Source of the DNA: Prinia subflava
Lineage: Eukaryota; Chordata; Aves; Passeriformes; Cisticolidae
Assembly (NCBI RefSeq): GCF_021018805.1
Contig: NC_086251.1
Coordinates: 38,882,767 to 38,946,766 of the forward strand
DNA: 64,000 nucleotides
Direction: 5' to 3'
Of this stretch, positions 26,361 through 39,100 are shown piece by piece (the stretch's first letter is position 1; every line of letters begins with the position of its first letter). The notes beneath the pieces were generated by a model that worked only from the letters and a program-made list of their open reading frames with translations, ran no database searches and was not told the DNA's origin. The translations under genes were made by a program, and so were the position numbers.

Positions 26361-26379
26361 CATAGTTGTTTACTGTTGT

Positions 26380-26445
26380 GTGCAGAAGTGGATCACTCAT
26401 CCTCTGTCTCAATTTCCATTTACAAAATGGGGAGAGAGTGCTGGA
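26380..26445 (+). mobile_element. Possible MIR/L3-type fragment, sense
   Basis: The run 'catcctctgtctcaatttcc' followed by 'atttacaaaatggggagag' resembles the sense core-to-tail part of MIR or L3-type repeats (cctctctgtgcctcagtttcc...tgtaaaatgggga). It is a short and diverged match. It lies inside the 26,167-26,472 open frame, which argues against that frame being a gene. Confidence 0.42.
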
Positions 26446-26449
26446 TACA

Positions 26450-29400
26450 TTCAAATGGACAGGAACAATTAAATCGAAATTAATATCCTGAATTTCTTCT
26501 CTCAGTAGTAGCATATATTTAAGTGTTTTCTATATGAATGTTAATTGATTTGTAGATTGGAGTCCTACATTGGTTTCTTTGTCTCACAAAATCTAATATA
26601 TTTTAGAAATGGAAACTGTTGAGTATCCTCTGCTTATTCTAAGGCACCTGAGTCCTGGGCTCAAACATCCCTACTGTTCAAGTCCCTGGCCCTCACTTAG
26701 ATAGAAACCAATAATCCTACTGAAGAGATGGAAGGCTCCTGTTAGTATGTTCATGTCACTGTAGTAATTTTCATTTTTTACATAAATAATATTCCAGCTC
26801 AAGATTCCAGAGGTGAAGGGTTTTAAACTTGAATTCAGCTCTACTAAAATAATATATTTGGCTGTAGCAAGGTCCAATTAATAAAAAAACCCCAACCACA
26901 AAACCACAGTCCATAGAACATCAGTCTGGTTGTTATTTACATAAGAATTCTTTATTTTTCAGGCGCGGGACTGAGTTGAAGCTCAGTTAAGGAAGCCGGT
27001 ACTGGGGAATGTCACTGGCAAATCTTACTGATCTGTTTTCAAGTGTAACCACACGTTTCTTAGCCTTGCTGACAAAGGTTACTGCTGCTGTAATACTAAA
27101 GCAGAGAGATCCTGTGCTTACGTCGTAATTTCATTGTCTGAAATGCTATCTTTGTCCTCCTTTCCTGCTGGTGGTGATAAGCCCAAAGAGAGTGATGGAG
27201 ATGACACCTCAGGAGCTGAGATTGTCACAGACATGGTGTTCGGCACCCACAGTTACTGTTTTCACTTTGGTTATGTAAACAAAACAACTTATTTTGATAA
27301 GAACTAAAGGAGGTCAAGACCTATTCTAATATCTGAAGAACATTTTTCCCGGGTGCTACCCCTTCAAAGCTTCTGCACATAGCTTGTGCATTGCAGGTGG
27401 CCCACTGGCATCACTAGGCCAGATCCACAGCTCTGGCTGTAGTTCCTCAATATGTATCCACAGCTCTGGCTGTGGATGTCCACTGGAACTCCATTCCAAA
27501 CGACAGGACTCCCATGACTTGTAGTGGATTATGATCTTAGTGAGTGGAGCTAAGCTGATGGCAGGCAAGGCTTCACACTACAGCATTCCCATGCAGTGTC
27601 ACTGGCATTAATGGATTTAAACCACGGTATATAACACTACCCAAGGGCACAGAAAATATGTGTCTGGATGCCCAGGGTTCACTGTACTGCAGGAAAAGCC
27701 CATGTGCATATAGACCTATTTCAATCAGTTCATAGCAACACTACTCAATCTTTATTAAGAGAAAATGAATTTAATGGAGCCATTGAACTGTATCATTCTG
27801 ACCTACCATATCTCTTAATTCTGAGTTTTAACACTGCTCCATTTTGATCAAAGTCCATTGCTGCTATGTAGCAGTATAATAAAGGAAAATAAGAATGTGG
27901 TGAAGGGAAGAGAGAGAGCAAGGTGAGCATGCTGGCAGATAGCCAAGATATTTAGGGCTGTGACAGAGATGTTGATGTCATATTAGGCAGATAACACTCC
28001 TCTAGTGGGTCTTACCACTTTCCTTGCCACAGAGCTGTCCAATATGCTCATAAATCTGCCAGTGAAAGGTTCACATCCTCAGACTGGCATGCTATAAGTA
28101 ACAGAAATCACTAATAGTTCAATTTGACACCTTTAGTTTTACCCATTGACTTGTGGTTATTCCTGATGACTTTTGCCAACATAGGCTGTCAGAAATTAAT
28201 CTTTATCAATAAAAATTAGGTATATTTTTATTGAAATTTATACATTATCCAAGTGCAAATCTGGTGTAAATGAAATAAGGAAATTTTACAAGGCACTATG
28301 TATCTAAAATAAAGTGAAAAACCCAGTGTCTGACATATTCTTTGTTTTATATGGATGTTAAATAAAACAGACTGTGCAATATTTTTGAGTCAAGTTGGGA
28401 GCAGAAATACAAGTTCTGGTCCAGATCTAATATGAGCTTACTTAAATTTGATCTACAATTCTGCCTCTTAAAAGTAAAAATTATTGTACTTGCAAAACTG
28501 TGGCCAAGTATATCCTTTCAACCATGATCCTTTTGATAGAGTTTTTTATTTCTTACTGAGATATGTCCCAAGATTTTCCCCAAACCCCAAAAGGTCTTAC
28601 ACATAAAATTCCAGACAAAAAACCTAGAAACATCCTCTATGTGCTCTGGTCTTGTAACTTTTCCACTCCACAGGACAACTCTGTGCAGCTACTGAAAATG
28701 GGTTGAATAAGTTTCTTCAATATTTAGGTTTTTTTAAACAGTGGATTAAAAATAATCCAAAAATATGCCAATATTGATTCAACTGTATTGATTAAAAGTG
28801 AAAGAAATTGACCTTATGAGGTCATGGAAGCCCAAACAATATGAGGGACTTCTAGCTTTTTTTCTAAAGGTGAAAAAGGTTTGTGTAATTGCTCTGCCTC
28901 TCCTCCTGCTGCTCTCCACTCCCCTTAGTAATTCCTCAATATGTAGTCTAATTTCAATGAAATTATACAGAAAGGTTGGAATTCTTAAAAGAGCGATTTC
29001 AGATTCAAGCTGAGTAGGAGATACATGAAAGCAGGCAGCTGAGCAGGGGTGCAAAATGAGTGTCCTCATTGCCAGTAAGATCGGGGGACGACATCAGCCA
29101 TCAAGCCACAAGACACCAAGGCTGACACAGGAGAGACACCATAGAACCAGGTTCCCTAATTCTGACATTCACAGAACTATTTTTCTCTGAGGCTTTTACA
29201 TTCAAATCCAATAATTTATCTACAAACTAAGAGATCTGCTGACTTCATTTTAAAAGAAATTCAAGGGGCTTTTTCCTAGTATCTTATCTCTCCTTTTGGA
29301 AGCTTTTCTGATCTCCCAATTATAGTGTCTAAATGAATAAATAACTGAATGCAGCTATTTGTATGATTACTGAAATCCATGCTGATGGAGCTAGTATGCA

Positions 29401-30190
29401 AATTCTATTCCAATAAAAGTAGGTTATGCCTTTTGTATGAAAAAGAAATGTAGTTAGATGAATTTCAGCAGTGGGTAACTCTCTTTAGAAATAAAATTTC
29501 AAACAATTCTGAGGTGCCAGGGAGGGGAACTGCATATTCATTTTCACAATAAATGTAGGCTGGGTGCAAGAAGCCCTAGTGTTAGCTGCATTTCAAAATA
29601 GCTTCACTTAATAAACACGTGGGCCACTGTAAACATAAATCCTATAGAATGTACTTAGATATTCTTTACTGATCCATCTCTGCAATTGCTACTGCAACTG
29701 ATGGATCTTACACATGATGAATTGTGAAAAGAAATTAAATGCCCAGTTCTGTGAGATAAAAACTGTCTGTAGTTCCTGCTCACTTCTTTTAGAAATATTC
29801 TTTAAGAATTCAGTTGAAAGTCTATAACAAACCCCTGTTCTCTTCTTCCCTAAAGACAAGAAAAAGAAAGAAGAAGACATGGTAGGTTTATCTCAATAAT
29901 ATCAGTAGTTTTATCATGCACCTGGTATCTTTGGATGGATTTGAAACACTTTTGATGTGACCTACAAAATCAGTAATGATTACAGTGGATGTTAGTGATG
30001 GAGCTTCCTCTGTTTATGTTCTTGTCTTAGCAAATCAAATTCTTAACATTATTTCAATGTATTTTTCTTTAATTCTATTTGACTTGTATAATATGAGGGC
30101 AGGGTTGGATTTTTGGTTGTTGGGATGTTTTTAGAATTTAAAGGATTTTAATTTAGGTAATTCAGTTGTCACTGCAAAAAAAGCTCAGAC
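26450..30190. other. Non-coding sequence with small local repeats
   Basis: No gene is identified. A stop-to-stop open stretch at 27,032-27,307 is discussed as a finding. A good-looking splice-acceptor-like motif (ttatttttcag before GCGCGGGACT) lies at about 26,962. The inverted and direct repeats at 27,423-27,478 are annotated separately. Confidence 0.45.
27423..27478. repeat. 18-bp direct repeat, second copy part of an inverted repeat
   Basis: ATCCACAGCTCTGGCTGT occurs at 27,423-27,440 and again at 27,456-27,473. The second copy continues into GGAT, giving ATCCACAG / CTGTGGAT as an 8-bp perfect inverted repeat around a 6-base loop. Confidence 0.85.
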
Positions 30191-30199
30191 TGTCATGGG

Positions 30200-30265
30200 T
30201 CCTATCCATTCAGTGGAACTGCAGGAGACAACAGAATTACACCAGTGATGAATTTTGTTCATTGT
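30200..30265. repeat. Possible old amniote palindromic repeat fragment
   Basis: 'ccattcagtggaactgcag' followed by 'gaattacaccagtgatgaat' resembles one arm of the 'cattgacttcagtggagttacaccag' group of ancient self-complementary repeats in sauropsids. It is short, so tentative. Confidence 0.38.
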
Positions 30266-30269
30266 GTTT

Positions 30270-32530
30270 CTTCCACTTAAATTTAATCAACCCTTTGTGA
30301 ACCTCTTACATGTCAATGGCATTATATGAAACAACTCAATGTGATACAATTCTTTTGTTGAAATTGCATTGATTCCTCTGGAGATGCAGATATCAACACA
30401 AGTCTATAAGATCTATTCTTCTTTAAGGTTACTGAAATAATTGCATTTTTAGTTAATGCTTTTAGGCTTTTATGTAATAAAATACCAAAATGAATTTGTA
30501 TGTTAAACTTGGAGATGGTTTGTATGAGTTCAGTGTTACATTGTTGCTCTGTTTGTACTACTGTCAATGAGAACTGAGTCAAAGCTTTTCTTTTCCAGAT
30601 ATGAATGGCTGTATTTCTGAAATAAAGTATGCTTATCGATATTCCAGATCATTATTGTATAAAATTATGACAATTTATTTTTAGATGTTTGATGATTTAG
30701 GGTTTTTTAGTTATCTGGACGTAATTTCAAAGTGAATTGAGAATACTGAAAAATAATGCACTTACCTCTAGGGACAAGCCTTACACCTTTAAAGACATTA
30801 GAAAACTCATATTAAAAGTTTAGTTGGTAATAGATGCTTAGCAGCAATGGGATTACTGAAATTATTATCCCCTGGGGTTGGAAAGAAGTCCTTTTGTCCC
30901 TGCCAGCTTCTGAGGCAGAAAAATAGTATTCTGCAGTTCTTCCAACTGATGATGTCAAAGCACTCTGCAAATATCAGTGCTCAAATTAACAGTTAGAGTA
31001 ATTTGCCAGATATAAATCCAAGGTTATTTCTCTCTTTTTTTTCAAGCACAGGCATGCCAATACCCAAACCAAGAGAGTGCCTATATCATTTATGTGTTGC
31101 TACAACATCCTGTTTACAGAGTGCGTTCCACTACAGGTCAGTAGCTAAAACATGACTTTAAAAATAGCAACATTAGTGAGATTATTTCTGTTTGTTCTGA
31201 GTTCCTTTTTTTAATCTTGCCGACTTCATTTCCATACTTAAGCAATTACCAAAAAGTGTGTGTTGAAGCTGTGGTTTCCTCTAGACCAGACTCCCTAAGT
31301 GTATTCCACTTTTGAGTATACTCCAGGGAAGGTTTATAATTGAGCATCCTGAGCTAAGGGAGACGTTTTCTCTGGCCTACCAACTGGATTCAACAGGTGA
31401 GCCAGGAAAGTGCCTCTTCCTCACATTTGTTTCCTTGGGAATTTAAGAAGGGGACTACCATCTGATTAATCCCTGAAAATATTTTCCTTGGTACCTGAGT
31501 CTCTCTTGACTATGAAAAGCCCCCATTTCCCTCAAGGATGAAAGTTTAGTTAGGAGCAGACTGAACCTTGGAATGGGCACTTCAAGAACCTGGAAGTGTC
31601 TGGGCTTTTGGTTGCTGCTTTTTAAAGACAAGGGTCACATACTGCAATATATCAGTACCACAACATTTATCAATAGCATATCAATAACCTCAGGGATTTC
31701 AGTGGAACTGTTAAAGTTTAAAAGGAGAGTATTTATAACCATTTGCACAACCAGAGACCCAAAAGTTATTCAGATCTCTTTTTCCCAGTGGTTTGAACTC
31801 CCCTATGAACTGGACTATTACACTCACAGTAATCTTGTCATCATTAAGGCAGAACCTGAAACTTTGAAAGGTCAACAGCAAGTGCTTCTTTTCCAATGAA
31901 AAAATTTGAATTTACATTTTTAAATTGCTTTGGGTGTTGGCTTTGAGCGTGTGTCTGTGTGCAAAATTGGCCAGTACTAGCAATCTCAGTAAAATTTGCA
32001 GTGTTTCACTATATTTTCTTCTTCTCAGATACACTTTTCAAAACTTACCTACATTATGGTGATAATAAAATAAATATTATGTTCCTAAAATAACTCTTCA
32101 ACTGTAGAATAGATAGCAAACCTATTCCTCTTTGCAACAGTGAGCAACAGTGTACTTTCCAGCAACCGCCAAACACTATGAAAATGGTTTCATTTACTTC
32201 CAGAATTTGCCAAAAACAGATGATGACTGATACTGGTAATGACTATTTTCTATTCTCTATCCCTAAGTAATTGACCATTAATTATAATATCAATAGGCTG
32301 TGGATAAGTAAAGCAGACACATGTTAGGGCTACATTTCATTTGTAACTGTTTTGTATATATCATAAATCTCTAATATTGGGCTATTGTCACACATGATGA
32401 ATTATTGTAAGCATGTCAGCACATAGTGGAAGTCAAGTACATTCAAATACTACTCAGTCAGAATTGAATTTGGCATGATAGTCTCATAAAAGGGGACTCA
32501 ATTGAGAGTTTCCACTTGCCTGCTCTAAAC
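30270..32530. other. Non-coding sequence, possible trace of MIR/L3
   Basis: No gene is recognised. The segment around 30,955-31,015 ('caaagcactctgcaaatat', then 'agagtaatttgccag...ccaaggtta') weakly resembles the MIR/L3 antisense tail. The 108-codon frame at 31,573-31,899 has no domain signature. Confidence 0.4.
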
Positions 32531-32539
32531 TTGTCACTT

Positions 32540-32780
32540 GTAGGTGCTAAAGAGCTTGTTGTGTTGGTTTAATTAGTCAACAAATCGGTCCTTACTTGAT
32601 TGCGTGGTCGTATCACATATGTTAACACTTCACTGTTTGATGGAGATATTAACAAGTGACAAGAGTCTCTTGGTCTATGGACTTTAAAGAAGAGAAGCTC
32701 TTCTATATTATTTCATTTGGTCCTGCCAATATTTATTAGATCATGCAGGCTGCAGGCTGCCAACAAGAGAAAGACAACAC
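32540..32780. promoter_or_regulatory. Candidate conserved non-coding block
   Basis: The block includes GGTTTAATTAGTCAACAAATC, GATTGCGTGG, ATGTTAACAC, GATATTAACAAGTGACA and CCAATATTTATT cores in a short repeat-free segment. Forkhead- and homeodomain-like cores are present. This is inference from motif density. Confidence 0.3.
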
Positions 32781-32789
32781 AAACATTTT

Positions 32790-35060
32790 TCAGGGTTATG
32801 CTCATCTGTATCCCAAAGAAGGGTCACTAAACAATCGATGGTAGAAGAATATAAGTAAGATGAGTGTTTTCCACCAAAGCTTAGAAATCCATTATATGAT
32901 ACAGTTTGCTGCAGACCTCCTTGGAGCTTTTTTCACTTAAAGATAATTTATGACAAGAACAGAGAGGTTCTTGAAAATGCTATAGCAACTGGAGCTGAAT
33001 GATGCCACTCTGGCACTAGATGCATAGTCACCAGAGGCCAGTAAAAAGGAAGTTTGCATTTGTATGAAGAACTGTATTAGTTAAGCATTCATCAGTGTTG
33101 TATAAAATATTCATATTACTTGTTGGTGGAAGATTAAACAAAAAAACTTCAATAATTAAAATGGCTTATTCCCAGGAGTGGGGGGTAGGGAAAAAGTTGG
33201 TCCTCCACAAGTTTGCAAAAGGGCTTGTCTATTCACTTTTTGTATAGCAGCAAACAAAAGAGGAGTGCATACTTTATAGGCTCCACTTGTTTGACCACCA
33301 TTCTGTTATAGCTTTTATCTGTGCTTTACCAGTAATCAGGTCTCTGAAGCATGGGCTGCAATAAAGAGAAATACATCACATGTAGAAAATCTCCTTAATC
33401 ATTTTTGATGAGCCTCTTGCTAGAAAAAGCCATTTAAAGCACTGTGATTGGTGCCATAAATGCTATTTGTCATAAATATTGACCAGCTAGTCTTGGCAGT
33501 ATGTGAAAAATTATAATTTATTTTATTTCTGTTTTTTGGAAAGCTGGGGGACAATTTCAATAATTGCCTTAAGAGGGAAACAAATAGGATGCATATACAT
33601 AAAACATCATTGCTTCCTTCTTCAGTGAAATGTTGCAGCTTCCCGGGTTCTTAGTTTTCACTATAATGCTTAGGCAGAACTTTTCCTCCCTAATAATGCG
33701 TACACTGATCCTCAAAAGTCAGAGTCTGCTACCAGACAGCCGTCTTAAATCACTCTGATGTTTTCACAGTGATTTTAGGTTTTCCATGTAATGTTACTGC
33801 TACAGGAAAACTCACAAAACAAAGTTTAAAAATTCACAATATACGTGCTCATAATAACCAATGATAGAGCAATTTTTTAAAAACAGTGGTGAAGAAGTTT
33901 CTTGCCTTAATTTCTCTATGCACGATTTCACAAAAACGTTAAGTGCATTCAAAAGCCTGAACATATATTTTAAATATATTTTTGTAAAAACAGGAATAAT
34001 TTGTTAATGCAAATATGGATAGATTTTTGAAAAAGTATGTGTAAATGTGCAATCTTAGGAACAGAAAGTTGTTGTAATCTTTTTAACTGCATGGAAGGTC
34101 CTTATTATCACAGATCATTTTTTCATACACCTATGTGTAGACATGCACTTTTTTTGTGAAAACAGTAAAATTCTTTACTAGTAAACATATAAAATGTAAT
34201 GGCTGCTCCAAACTGATTTTCATTTGTGTGAGTAGAGTTCTGTCTGCGGTTCTCAGATGTAATCTCCTTTAACTTGAGTTGTTTTATTTAGTTTGAAACT
34301 ACTGTTCACTTTTTATGCAGGAATCTGCAGTAAATTGCCTTATATTGTTATGTTTATTGCAACAATGATGAAGGTGATATGTAGGTATTTAGGGCTCAGA
34401 TACTCTGAAAACAGAACAAAATATGATCTTGCTTTTTTCTCGTAAATATTTTACCTTTTTTATAGTGCAGTATTTTTTATGGTGGATGGCCATATCCTGT
34501 ATCTTTGGAATATGGTTTATAAATTTCCAGAGCTTTCAAATTACTCCTGTCCTGGGCAAGAGACCACACCTTTAAGAGATGTTCAAATGAGAATCTTTGC
34601 TCAGATGCCCAAAGTCTCTCAGAAATCTTGTGGTAGTGTCAATCCTTCGAATTGTTGGGGAGCTTCTGTGAATTACTAAGTACCCTTCATTTCTATTGAT
34701 TGCTGTCAACAGGGGAAAATTAAAAACAAATAAAACTGAAGAATTCAGAATACATGTGAAGTCTCAAAGTGAGGATTTGATGTTCTAAATTAGTGACCAC
34801 TTTGGATTTGTTATGAGCTAATTTACCTTGATGTTTGTAGAGGTATTATTTCCCTGTGTACTAGTTCAAAATTTTCTTCATTGCTTGTTAATTCAAAATG
34901 CACTTTTTTAATTCTAAAATGCTGTTTTACTCTAATCACTGATCAGTGCCCTCTCATCATCCTTTCCTGTCTTTTTTTTTTTTTTATCAGATCTGTTTAA
35001 TTGATTGCTTTTCCTTATGGGTTGCTATTTTGGTTGCATGGCAGCACTACCCAAATTCCC
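32790..35060. other. Non-coding AT-rich sequence
   Basis: No gene is recognised. The segment at 33,330-33,490 has an even, enhancer-like texture but nothing decisive. A poly(T) run of about 14 lies at 34,972-34,986. Confidence 0.5.
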
Positions 35061-35069
35061 TCCAAAGCT

Positions 35070-36105
35070 ATCATTTTCCAGGTTGAACAAGCCCCAGTGC
35101 CACAGCCTCTCCTTACAGGGCAAATGCTCCAACCCCTGAGCATTTCTGTGGCACTTGGCTGAACTCCCTCTGGCTGATCATTGCCTTTCTTATTTCTGGT
35201 GCTCTCTTAGCTGGACAGTGTCTAGATGTGGTCTCTGGGGGCTGAGTAGAGGGGAATAATCACTCTCCAGTCTACTGGCTGTGCTCCTGGGACTATTGCC
35301 TTGGGTGCTCTTGCACAGGGTCATACATTGAGGTCTCGTGTTCAGCTGACTGCCCACAAGACCACCAGCTCACCTGGAGAGCAGAGGGCCTGCTTCAAGG
35401 GGTTCTTTCTTCCTGGGGCAGGACTTTACATATGTTCATGTTGAATTTTACAATGTTGGCTTCTTCTTCCAGCCCATCTTGGGTCCCTTCAGGTGGCAGC
35501 CCGGTCCTCAAATGCATCAAGGGGTCCTGCTGGCTTGGTGTCACCTCACACCTAATGAGAGAGCACTCTACTGTCTGCTTCAGATCATTGACAGAAGTGC
35601 TTCACAGGACCAGTCCCATGAGAGATCCCTGTAGCACTGCGCTTGTAACCGGCCTCCAGAGAGAGCAGGACTTACTGATCACTACCAGCTGATCCTGATC
35701 ACTCAGTTCTTTTCTCAGCCATTTGTTCAACAATCTAGAACCTAACATTCCACCTCAGACACAGGAATGTTGGAGGGATTGTCCAAGGTCCTGACAAAGA
35801 CAAGATAAATTACATCCACTGCACTCCCCTCAACAACAGCTACAGCCATTTCATCATCAAAGCAATTTGGAAAAGCATGATTTTAACTGCTGACTTTCCA
35901 ATAACCACTATCTTCCTACATCCATATATTCATTCAAGGAGGAGTCATTCTGTGGTTGTTCTGGTGACTGGAAGAAGGCCTGTACTTCCCCAGATTGCCC
36001 CTGTTTTGAAGATGGATTCAGCATTTGCCCTTCCCCAGTAATCACAGACATCCCCCGATCTCTATGACCTTTCAAAGATGGCAAAGTGGCCTCACTATGA
36101 TACTG
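35070..36105 (-). mobile_element. CR1 LINE fragment (ORF2 reverse transcriptase), minus strand
   Basis: Read on the plus strand, the block order is the antisense of CR1 ORF2 and its 3' part. 'ccaggttgaacaagccccag' and 'cagcctctccttacag' lie at 35,078-35,120. 'ctggacagtgtctagatgtg' and 'gagtagaggggaataatcac' lie at 35,212-35,264. 'agatccctgtagcactgcgc' lies at 35,623-35,642. 'ctgacaaagacaagataaat' followed by 'acatccactgcactcccctc' lies at 35,792-35,832. It continues to 'ttccccagtaatcacagac' and 'acctttcaaagatgg' near 36,030-36,080. It is better preserved than the other minus-strand copies but frameshifted throughout. No 3' tail microsatellite is seen at its left end. Confidence 0.78.
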
Positions 36106-36109
36106 AGAA

Positions 36110-39100
36110 TAATAAAGATTCCAACAGAGATGAGGAACCATGTCCAAAAAGGTTTGAAAAAATATGAACTTTTTTGCTATTCAATCCTCAATTACATAGT
36201 AGGAAATAACAAATAGTTTCAGTGTAGGGCATTAATTCAACAGGACAATTTGGGTGATTGTCATCGCCCTGTCAATAGCCTGGAAGAAGCCCTTTCAATA
36301 GCCTGAAAACAGCCTTTTAAAAAGAGTGGAATTATATGAAAAGTGTTAAAGAGTAAAGTCTCTTTCTGAATGCTCTTTATTCTGTCTCTCTGGATTCTTC
36401 TTTACATATGTCCATTGAGACACTGAAGTAAGTTTTTTTCACTATTGAACCAGTGCCACTATGAGAGGATGAATCCCATCCCCTTTTTACTCATACATTA
36501 TCAATATAACTGTTAGGTATGCATTGACTGGAACATGTGCAGCTCTATTAGGACCAGTCCTTTCTTGCATTGAGAGATGCCTCATCACAGCATACATATG
36601 TATATGCATAGTCATTCTTCAGATTAGCCACAGCCACAGCTTTGTAAAATGCTTAATTACCAGAACACAAAACACAGATTACATTTCCTTGCTTAATCAA
36701 CTTCAAGATAGAGTGGATTCTGCCTTGAGGCTGGAAGATCAGTGTGAGGACATCTTGAGATCCCTTCTAGTCCTATTACCCTTGTGACAAACTGACAACA
36801 AAGAAATCCAATTGCCACCTATGTGTGCATTGCCAACCATGAATGAGAAAAGTGATACTTAGCTGTGACTACTGAGGAATTGTCTTAAACTATGCAAGTA
36901 AAGTCAAAGATGACAAATGCTTTATTTGAAAATAATGTCCTCAGTTACTCTTAAGTCGTCTAGAGAAAATGTTTATTTTGAAAGATAAAAAGATCCTGTT
37001 ATAGCCTCCCCAGTCCGTCTTACAAAAAAAAAAATTAAAAAAGTAAATATAATTCCCTTGTATTACCTTTCAAGGGAAGTTGCATAGTGGGTCAGCTAAG
37101 ATAATTGTGGGTCTTAATTATCTTAGAGTGTCTGGAATTCCTTGACTGTCTTCTGTAGCTGCAAAAGGACTCTAAAAGTCTGGCATGTACAGTGCATCAT
37201 TTTTAGGCAGGTAAATTGTGGTGGAATGAATCTTGTCTTTAGAAATGACATGGAGTTTGAAGCAGAGATGCTGAGACATAAGAAAGATAAGATTATCTGA
37301 GGCACAAATATATATTCAGTTCTGAAAATCTGATAAAGGGGTGGTTACCTCTGGCATGGGAATTGGAGTAGCTATATGTATAGCCCAAATATACTGTAGT
37401 AATTTCAAATTGTCTATCACAACTCTTAATGCACTTGTAATTGCAGAGCAACAAGGGGTGGTTCCTAGTCACGTTTGTGAAATTGATATAACATGTTATT
37501 AAAAATATAAGGAGAAACAGCAATAGTTACCCTTAATGTATGTTTCCACATACAGTATGTTCATCACCTTGACCAATATATGCCTCTGCCCTTTTATGTG
37601 ACAGAGACTCCAAAGTGTCACCTGCTCAGGGGTTTTTGAAAGGTCTAAATGTAATCCACTAGGTGTCAGGGCACTGCACATAGAAACATCCTCACAAGAT
37701 CAAATACACGGTGAGTTTCCCTGGTCTACTTCTGGAATTTCCCACCAACCAGGTAATGGAACCTAGGAAAGATAAAGGAACTCAGGACTAGGCCTGCCAA
37801 TAAGCAGGTCCCTCACCCCCATGCCAGACAGTTGGCAGATATTCTCAGGCCTTACCTCAAAATCTGTGCTAAATTGAGAAAGTGACAGAGTCACCTACAG
37901 AGGACTTTCATTCCAAAACAGAGCAGTGCTAAAATCTAACAAATGTCTGAAATCTGATAAATACAAAAAGATACGGAGTTCACCAGTGAGGGATCCCACA
38001 GAATGAAAAGGCACAACTGACTGTATGTCAAGAGGTTATTTTGCAACAGCCACATAATGACTGTATCCTTTGCCTAGTTTCAGACTCTGCTGTGTTCCAC
38101 ATGCTGGCAAAACAAGAAGAAAAAGTTTAAGACATGTTTCAGGCTGCCATATCTGCACACTAGAGTGCTGGTACATAGTCTTATGTCACATAGGCTCTAA
38201 AAAGAAACAAGAATATGAACGATAGGTCCATTGCCTAGTGGCTACTTTTTGTTTTGAAAAAAGAAATGTATGTGAACATATGTTCATCAAAGTGAGAGCA
38301 TGAACAATTGCCCTACTTTTATTGAAAATATTGAGGGCGTACATTAATAGGTGATTAGTTTCATATTCCTTAAATTCAAGGTGCCTTTCATGAGTCTTTA
38401 GTCTGTGCTCCAAGGAAAAGACTGGCCTTCAGAAATCCCAGAAGGTTCAGGAATACTTGGATGCAGTGGTCCCACATCTTTCAGACAGGATCTCCATATC
38501 TGTGCTAGCCAAGTTGCAACCCTAAGCACTGCTTGGGTCTGTAACACCAGATCAAGTTCCAGCAGACAAAGCTCAACCACTTTGGATCTGTGTAAGATGT
38601 TAGGAACAGTGAGTCATCTCTGAATTTACAGCAAAACATTAAATATGCATATATATGCAGATGCAAAGTATATATGGTAAAATACGGAACTGTCATTATT
38701 TATTATATCTTTGTGATTACCTCACTTACATCTTACATTTCCATCTCCTGAGCAGCCCTTGATGGCCCCCAAAATAAGCAACAAACTTCCAGAAAAACAG
38801 TATCCTCTGAAAATGAAAATATCATCTCATGAATGCTCTCTGCAGTGGAGGAGAGTATTACACTACCAGAAAGGATGGCAAGACCCAGAAGGATAAAGTC
38901 TAGCAGGCCTACAAGCCTGAACAGTGAAGTTGAATATCTTCAGATAAATACTTACGGTCAGTTTTAACAGCTCCAGTTTGCTGTAACAGCAGCTGTTCTA
39001 AAAGTAATTAAATCAACTTGACACTAAATATAAACTCAAAATGTTTAAAGGCTTTCTAAAATAATTTTGAAGGGTTTTTTTATCTGTGGGAAATTAGAAA

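Noticed and set aside
26167..26472. 101-codon plus-strand frame
   Set aside because: Its C-terminal third overlaps a MIR/L3-like stretch, and two minus-strand frames of similar length overlap it.
35432..36147. Open frames in the 35-36 kb region
   Set aside because: They fall inside the minus-strand CR1 fragment and read it antisense or out of frame.
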